Assembly: GCA_025359905.1 (NCBI GenBank)
Contig: JANYDF010000043.1
Coordinates: 51,083 to 115,082, forward strand
Direction of reading: 5' to 3'
Length of the DNA: 64,000 nucleotides
Source of the DNA: Rhodospirillales bacterium
GTDB lineage: Bacteria; Pseudomonadota; Alphaproteobacteria; Acetobacterales; Acetobacteraceae
Positions 60,674 to 64,000 of this stretch are shown here, one piece after another. Both the position numbers and the translations under genes were made by a program. The notes beneath the pieces are model-generated. The model worked only from the letters and a program-made list of their open reading frames with translations. It was not told where the DNA came from and did not search any database. The stretch's first letter is position 1. Each line of letters begins with the position of its first letter.

Positions 60674-62944
60674 TCAGCCCCGCGCGCGCTCGACCTGGTG
60701 CACCCCGGCGGAGGCGCGCAGGCCAGCGATGACGGTGGCGAGGTGCCGTACGTCGCGCACTTCCACATCGAGCAGGATTTCGCAGAAATCGAGCTGCCGC
60801 GTCACCACGCGCAGATTGGCCAGCGTGCCCTCGTGTTTGGCCACCGCATTGGTGACCGTCGCCAGCGCCGACGGGCCGTTTTCCGCCGTCACCGTGATCC
60901 GCCCGGTATGGCCATCGGCCCGCTTGTCGGCGATGAACGCCGAGGGTTCCCAGTCCACATCGATGAACCGCTCCGGCGTGGCGGCGAAGCTTTCCAGCGT
61001 CGGGCAGTCCTGGCTGTGGATGGTGACGCCCTTGCCGGTGGTGACGATGCCGGTGATGCGGTCGCCGGGCAGCGGGTGGCAGCAACCGGCGTAATGGATC
61101 GCCATGCCCGGCACCAAGCCGCTGATCGGCATGTCGGCGCCGAGTTTGCCAGCCGGGCGGGCGCCAGGGCGCGGCGGCAGCGTCGGCAGCACGCGCGGGG
61201 CACGGCGCAAATCCGGGTAGGCGGCCGCCACCACATCTTTGGCGCTGATGTTGTTGTTGCCGACCGCGACATACAAATCGTGCAGCGTCGGCAGCTTGAG
61301 GCCCTTGAGGGCGGCTTCCAGCACTTTTTCCGAGCCGTCCACGCCTTCCTGGCGGAACGCCTTGGCCAGATTGGCCTTCCCGGCGTCCAGATGCTGCTGG
61401 CGCTGCTGCTGCTGCACATAGCGGCGAATGCGGGCGCGCGCCTTGCCGGTAACGACGAAGCGTTCCCATTGCGGGCTCGGCGTGCCCGCCCGCGAGGTCA
61501 TGATCTCGACCTGATCGCCGTTTTGCAGCACGTGGCGCAGCGGCAGCAGGCGGCCATTCACTTTGGCGCCAACGCAGGTATCGCCGACCTGCGAGTGCAC
61601 CGCGTAGGCGAAATCGACCGGGGTTGCACCACGCGGCAACTGGATCAGTTGCCCCTTCGGGGTGAAACAGAACACCTGATCCTGGTAGAGTTCCAGGCGG
61701 GTATTCTCCAGGAACTCGTCCGGCGTCGAGTTCTCCAGGATTTCCAGCAGGTCCTGCACCCAGCGGAAGCGCTGCGCCTCGGTGGCCGCCGCGTCGTGGG
61801 CCTTGTAGATCCAGTGCGCGGCAACGCCGTTTTCCGCCACGTCGTGCATCTCGGCGGTGCGAATCTGCACTTCGATTTTCTGGTTGCGCGGCTCGCGCAG
61901 CGTCACCCCGGTGTGCAGGCTTTGGTAGCCGTTGGCTTTCGGCGTCGAGATGTAATCTTTGAACCGCCCGGCGATCACCGGATAGGCCGCATGCACCGCG
62001 CCGAGTGCCGCGTAACAGGCTTCGCGCGTCGGCACCACGATGCGGAATGCCATGATATCCGAGAGTTGCTCGAACTGCACGTTGCGGCGTTGCATCTTCT
62101 CCCAGATCGAGTACGGCGACTTCTCGCGTCCGGTCACTTCGACCACTTCGCCGCCATGCTCGCGGCAGACCCGCAGCAACTCCTCGCGCACTTCCTCGAT
62201 CACATCGGCGCCCTGGCCGCGCAGGAAGTTCAGCCGGGCTTCGATGGTGTCCGAGGCTTCCGGTTCAAGCTGAGCAAACGCAAGGGTTTGCAGCTCGTTC
62301 TTCAGCCCCTCCATGCCGATGCGCTCGGCCAGCGGGGCGTAGATATCCATTGTCTCGCGGGCAATGCGCTTGCGCCGGTCCGGATTAGTAACGAAGTGCA
62401 GCGTGCGCATGTTGTGCAGGCGGTCGGCCAGCTTGACCAGCAGCACGCGAATATCGCGGCTCATGGCCAGCACCAGCTTGCGGAAATTCTCCGCCTGCTT
62501 GGTGCGGTCCGATTGCAGTTCCAGGCGGGTCAGCTTGGTGACGCCATCGACCAGCAGCGCAATTTCGTTGCCGAACGACCGCTCCAGGTCGCGCAGCGTC
62601 ACGGCGGTGTCTTCGATGGTATCGTGCAGCAGTGCCGTGGCGATGCTGCCGGTGTCGAGCCGGTAGCCGGCCAGAATATTGGCGACTGCGACCGGATGGG
62701 TGAAATACGGCTCGCCGTTGTCGCGCTTTTGCTTGCTGTGCGCCTCAGCGGCAACCGACCACGCGCGTTCGATCAGGCCAGTATCGGCCTTGGCATCGTA
62801 TGCCTTGATCTTGCTGACCAGATCGGCGGGGTTGCCCGCGAAGGCCGGCGGCTCGTTCGCCTGCGGCGCAGCACTGGGGCTCGCGGACCCGTCAGGGGCG
62901 GGACGCGCGGACGAACGCCAGAAATCCGCTGCCCCGCCTTGCAT
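60674..62944 (-). CDS. rsh: Bifunctional (p)ppGpp synthetase/hydrolase
   Basis: The protein has 756 residues. The HD hydrolase domain contains THPVAVANILA and LLHDTIEDTAVTL near residue 105. The synthetase domain contains FRIVVPTREACYAALG and RFKDYISTPKANGYQSLHTGV near residue 310. A TGS domain (VFCFTPKGQLIQLPRGATP) and a C-terminal ACT domain follow. Both catalytic halves look intact, as in the single Rsh protein of alphaproteobacteria. It makes and degrades the stringent-response alarmone. It lies 10 bases after rpoZ in the same transcript. Confidence 0.94.
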   Translation of the reverse strand: MQGGAADFWRSSARPAPDGSASPSAAPQANEPPAFAGNPADLVSKIKAYDAKADTGLIERAWSVAAEAHSKQKRDNGEPYFTHPVAVANILAGYRLDTGSIATALLHDTIEDTAVTLRDLERSFGNEIALLVDGVTKLTRLELQSDRTKQAENFRKLVLAMSRDIRVLLVKLADRLHNMRTLHFVTNPDRRKRIARETMDIYAPLAERIGMEGLKNELQTLAFAQLEPEASDTIEARLNFLRGQGADVIEEVREELLRVCREHGGEVVEVTGREKSPYSIWEKMQRRNVQFEQLSDIMAFRIVVPTREACYAALGAVHAAYPVIAGRFKDYISTPKANGYQSLHTGVTLREPRNQKIEVQIRTAEMHDVAENGVAAHWIYKAHDAAATEAQRFRWVQDLLEILENSTPDEFLENTRLELYQDQVFCFTPKGQLIQLPRGATPVDFAYAVHSQVGDTCVGAKVNGRLLPLRHVLQNGDQVEIMTSRAGTPSPQWERFVVTGKARARIRRYVQQQQRQQHLDAGKANLAKAFRQEGVDGSEKVLEAALKGLKLPTLHDLYVAVGNNNISAKDVVAAAYPDLRRAPRVLPTLPPRPGARPAGKLGADMPISGLVPGMAIHYAGCCHPLPGDRITGIVTTGKGVTIHSQDCPTLESFAATPERFIDVDWEPSAFIADKRADGHTGRITVTAENGPSALATVTNAVAKHEGTLANLRVVTRQLDFCEILLDVEVRDVRHLATVIAGLRASAGVHQVERARG

Positions 62945-62954
62945 GGTGCCCGGC

Positions 62955-63356
62955 CTAGCGGCGGCGGCCGGCCAATTCCGCCTCGATGGCGGCTTCCAGA
63001 TCTCCCGGCGTGTCGTCGGCTTCCACCGGCAGCACCTGGGCTTCTTCCTCGGCCGAGATATCCTGCAAGCCGAAGATATTCTGATCGGTCGGGATCAGAT
63101 CGAGCACTTCCTCGTCGGCGGGCTCCGGTTCCGGCGCGCGCGACAGCGATTTCACGAGGTCGGCGTGCAGCTTATCGAGACCGATGGTCGACTCGGCGAT
63201 CTCGCGCAGCGCCACGACGGGGTTCTTGTCGTTGTCGCGGTCCAGCGTCAGTTCTTCGCCACGGCTGAGATTGCGGGCGCGCTGGGCGGCCAGCAACACC
63301 AGTTCGAACCGGTTGGGGATACGCTCGACGCAGTCTTCGACGGTTACGCGCGCCAT
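62955..63356 (-). CDS. rpoZ: RNA polymerase omega subunit
   Basis: The protein has 133 residues. It starts [20 protein letters not shown] and continues [17 protein letters not shown], the omega signature. The C-terminal tail is long and acidic (about residues 80-130). A GGAGC site precedes the ATG at 63356; the upstream extension to 63458 is not supported. Omega assists RNA polymerase assembly and is part of a ppGpp site, which fits its pairing with rsh. Confidence 0.93.
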   Translation of the reverse strand: MARVTVEDCVERIPNRFELVLLAAQRARNLSRGEELTLDRDNDKNPVVALREIAESTIGLDKLHADLVKSLSRAPEPEPADEEVLDLIPTDQNIFGLQDISAEEEAQVLPVEADDTPGDLEAAIEAELAGRRR

Positions 63357-63463
63357 GAAGCAAGCTCCACTCAGCCCCGATCGCCTGGGGCCTGCCAATA
63401 GGGTGATCGCAATAGATAGATGCCCGCCCCCGCCACGGCAAGGGCGTTGCTGCAGCACAGCAA

Positions 63464-63964
63464 TCAGTCAGACGCGGTCATCGGCTTGATGCCTTGCGGC
63501 GGCAAGGCTGCAACGAGTTGCGCGACCGGCTGGCCAAGGCGTGGATGCACCCAGTCCGGCGCGACATCGGCGAGCGGCACCAGGACGAAGGCGCGCAGAT
63601 GCGCGCGGGGATGCGGCAGGGTCAGCACGGGCGTTGCCGCCAGCAAGCCGTCGCAGTCGATCAGGTCCAGGTCCAGCGTACGCGCGGCGTTGCGCGCGCC
63701 GCGCACCCGCCCGCCCTGCGCCTCGATGGCGTGCAGCCGGGCCAGCAGCCACGCCGGATCGGCATGCCCCTCAAGCCGCGCCACGCCATTGACGTAGTCG
63801 GGCTGGCCGGATGGCGGCTGCGGGGCGGTGCGATACCAGCGGGACATCGCCTGCACGCGCAGCCCTGGCAGCGTGTGCAGTGCTTCGGCGGCGGCGCGGC
63901 ACGCCACCAGCGGCTGCTCGCCATGCGGCCCGGCCAGATTGGCCCCAATGGCCACCAGGATCAT
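63464..63964 (-). CDS. folK: 2-amino-4-hydroxy-6-hydroxymethyldihydropteridine diphosphokinase
   Basis: The protein has 166 residues from the ATG at 63964 ([15 protein letters not shown]), the family-like start. [20 protein letters not shown] is near residue 41 and the catalytic [12 protein letters not shown] is near residue 95. It transfers pyrophosphate from ATP in folate synthesis. The open frame continues towards the window edge, so sequence beyond 64000 would be needed to exclude a longer N-terminus. It heads the folK-rpoZ-rsh order common in alphaproteobacteria. Confidence 0.9.
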   Translation of the reverse strand: MILVAIGANLAGPHGEQPLVACRAAAEALHTLPGLRVQAMSRWYRTAPQPPSGQPDYVNGVARLEGHADPAWLLARLHAIEAQGGRVRGARNAARTLDLDLIDCDGLLAATPVLTLPHPRAHLRAFVLVPLADVAPDWVHPRLGQPVAQLVAALPPQGIKPMTASD

Positions 63965-64000
63965 GGCTGGCGGCAGCGGCTGGCGATTCCGTGACAAATG

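Noticed and set aside
60473..63268. Forward-strand open frame of 931 codons opposite rsh and rpoZ
   Set aside because: It is antisense to two certain housekeeping genes, has a repetitive Arg/His-rich composition and matches no family. Long spurious frames are common in GC-rich DNA.
1..64000. tRNA, rRNA, tmRNA, SRP RNA and CRISPR arrays
   Set aside because: No cloverleaf-like segments, conserved RNA cores such as GGAAGGAAGCAGCC, or regularly spaced repeats were noticed by eye. A covariance-model search would be needed to exclude small RNAs.

Overview
The window is high-GC, densely packed chromosomal DNA. Most neighbouring genes overlap by the ATGA type of start/stop. The conserved order folK-rpoZ-rsh-acpS-lepB-rnc-era-recO, a DUF1476 (F1-ATPase zeta inhibitor) gene, a Bpt-type leucyltransferase and a GAAC-N7-GAAC LexA site all point to an alphaproteobacterium. 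The abundance of sugar-acid, betaine and N-heterocycle catabolic genes fits Rhodospirillales/Acetobacteraceae, but the exact taxon is an inference. No rRNA, tRNA, CRISPR array, prophage or complete insertion sequence was seen.

Left part (1-12081). It opens with a 5'-truncated FGGY sugar kinase and a class II aldolase that carries a histone-H1-like tail. A decayed Uma2-family fragment follows. Next is an operon that looks dedicated to an N-heterocycle: an XDH-type FAD subunit, a fused [2Fe-2S]/molybdopterin hydroxylase subunit, a 6-hydroxynicotinate-reductase-like Fe-S protein, UPF0280 and DUF1185. A DUF559 nuclease-like gene ending in a large GC-rich palindrome sits in the middle of that operon. 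A DUF1345 membrane protein, an orphan branched-chain-type binding protein and a methyltransferase close this block.

Middle part (12256-33660). Reverse-strand hyuA/hyuB and an N-carbamoylsarcosine-amidase-like hydrolase face a LysR gene, a BenE-type transporter and a GbcA-like Rieske oxygenase. Together these suggest routes from N-methylhydantoin and from betaine towards sarcosine. Then come a CNNM/CorC-type protein, DUF3429, a small helical protein behind a strong operator-like inverted repeat, KDPG aldolase plus a KDG-type kinase, and a four-gene ribose/xylose-type ABC transporter. A histone-deacetylase-like amidohydrolase, an XRE regulator, tartronate semialdehyde reductase, a hydroxypyruvate-isomerase-like protein and the ATPase inhibitor zeta follow.

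Right part (33954-64000). This holds an AI-2E family exporter, a peptide-type ABC system lacking its binding protein, YraN, a ComM-like ATPase, a methyltransferase/PcaC-like pair, and an acylase-RDD-Bpt-S53 peptidase run ending in a MITE-like palindromic element. The remainder is housekeeping on the reverse strand: parC-recO with a LexA box, a diguanylate cyclase, NUDIX, thioesterase, era, rnc, lepB, acpS, rsh, rpoZ and folK. A GMC-dehydrogenase/cytochrome c cassette is inserted between lepB and acpS.
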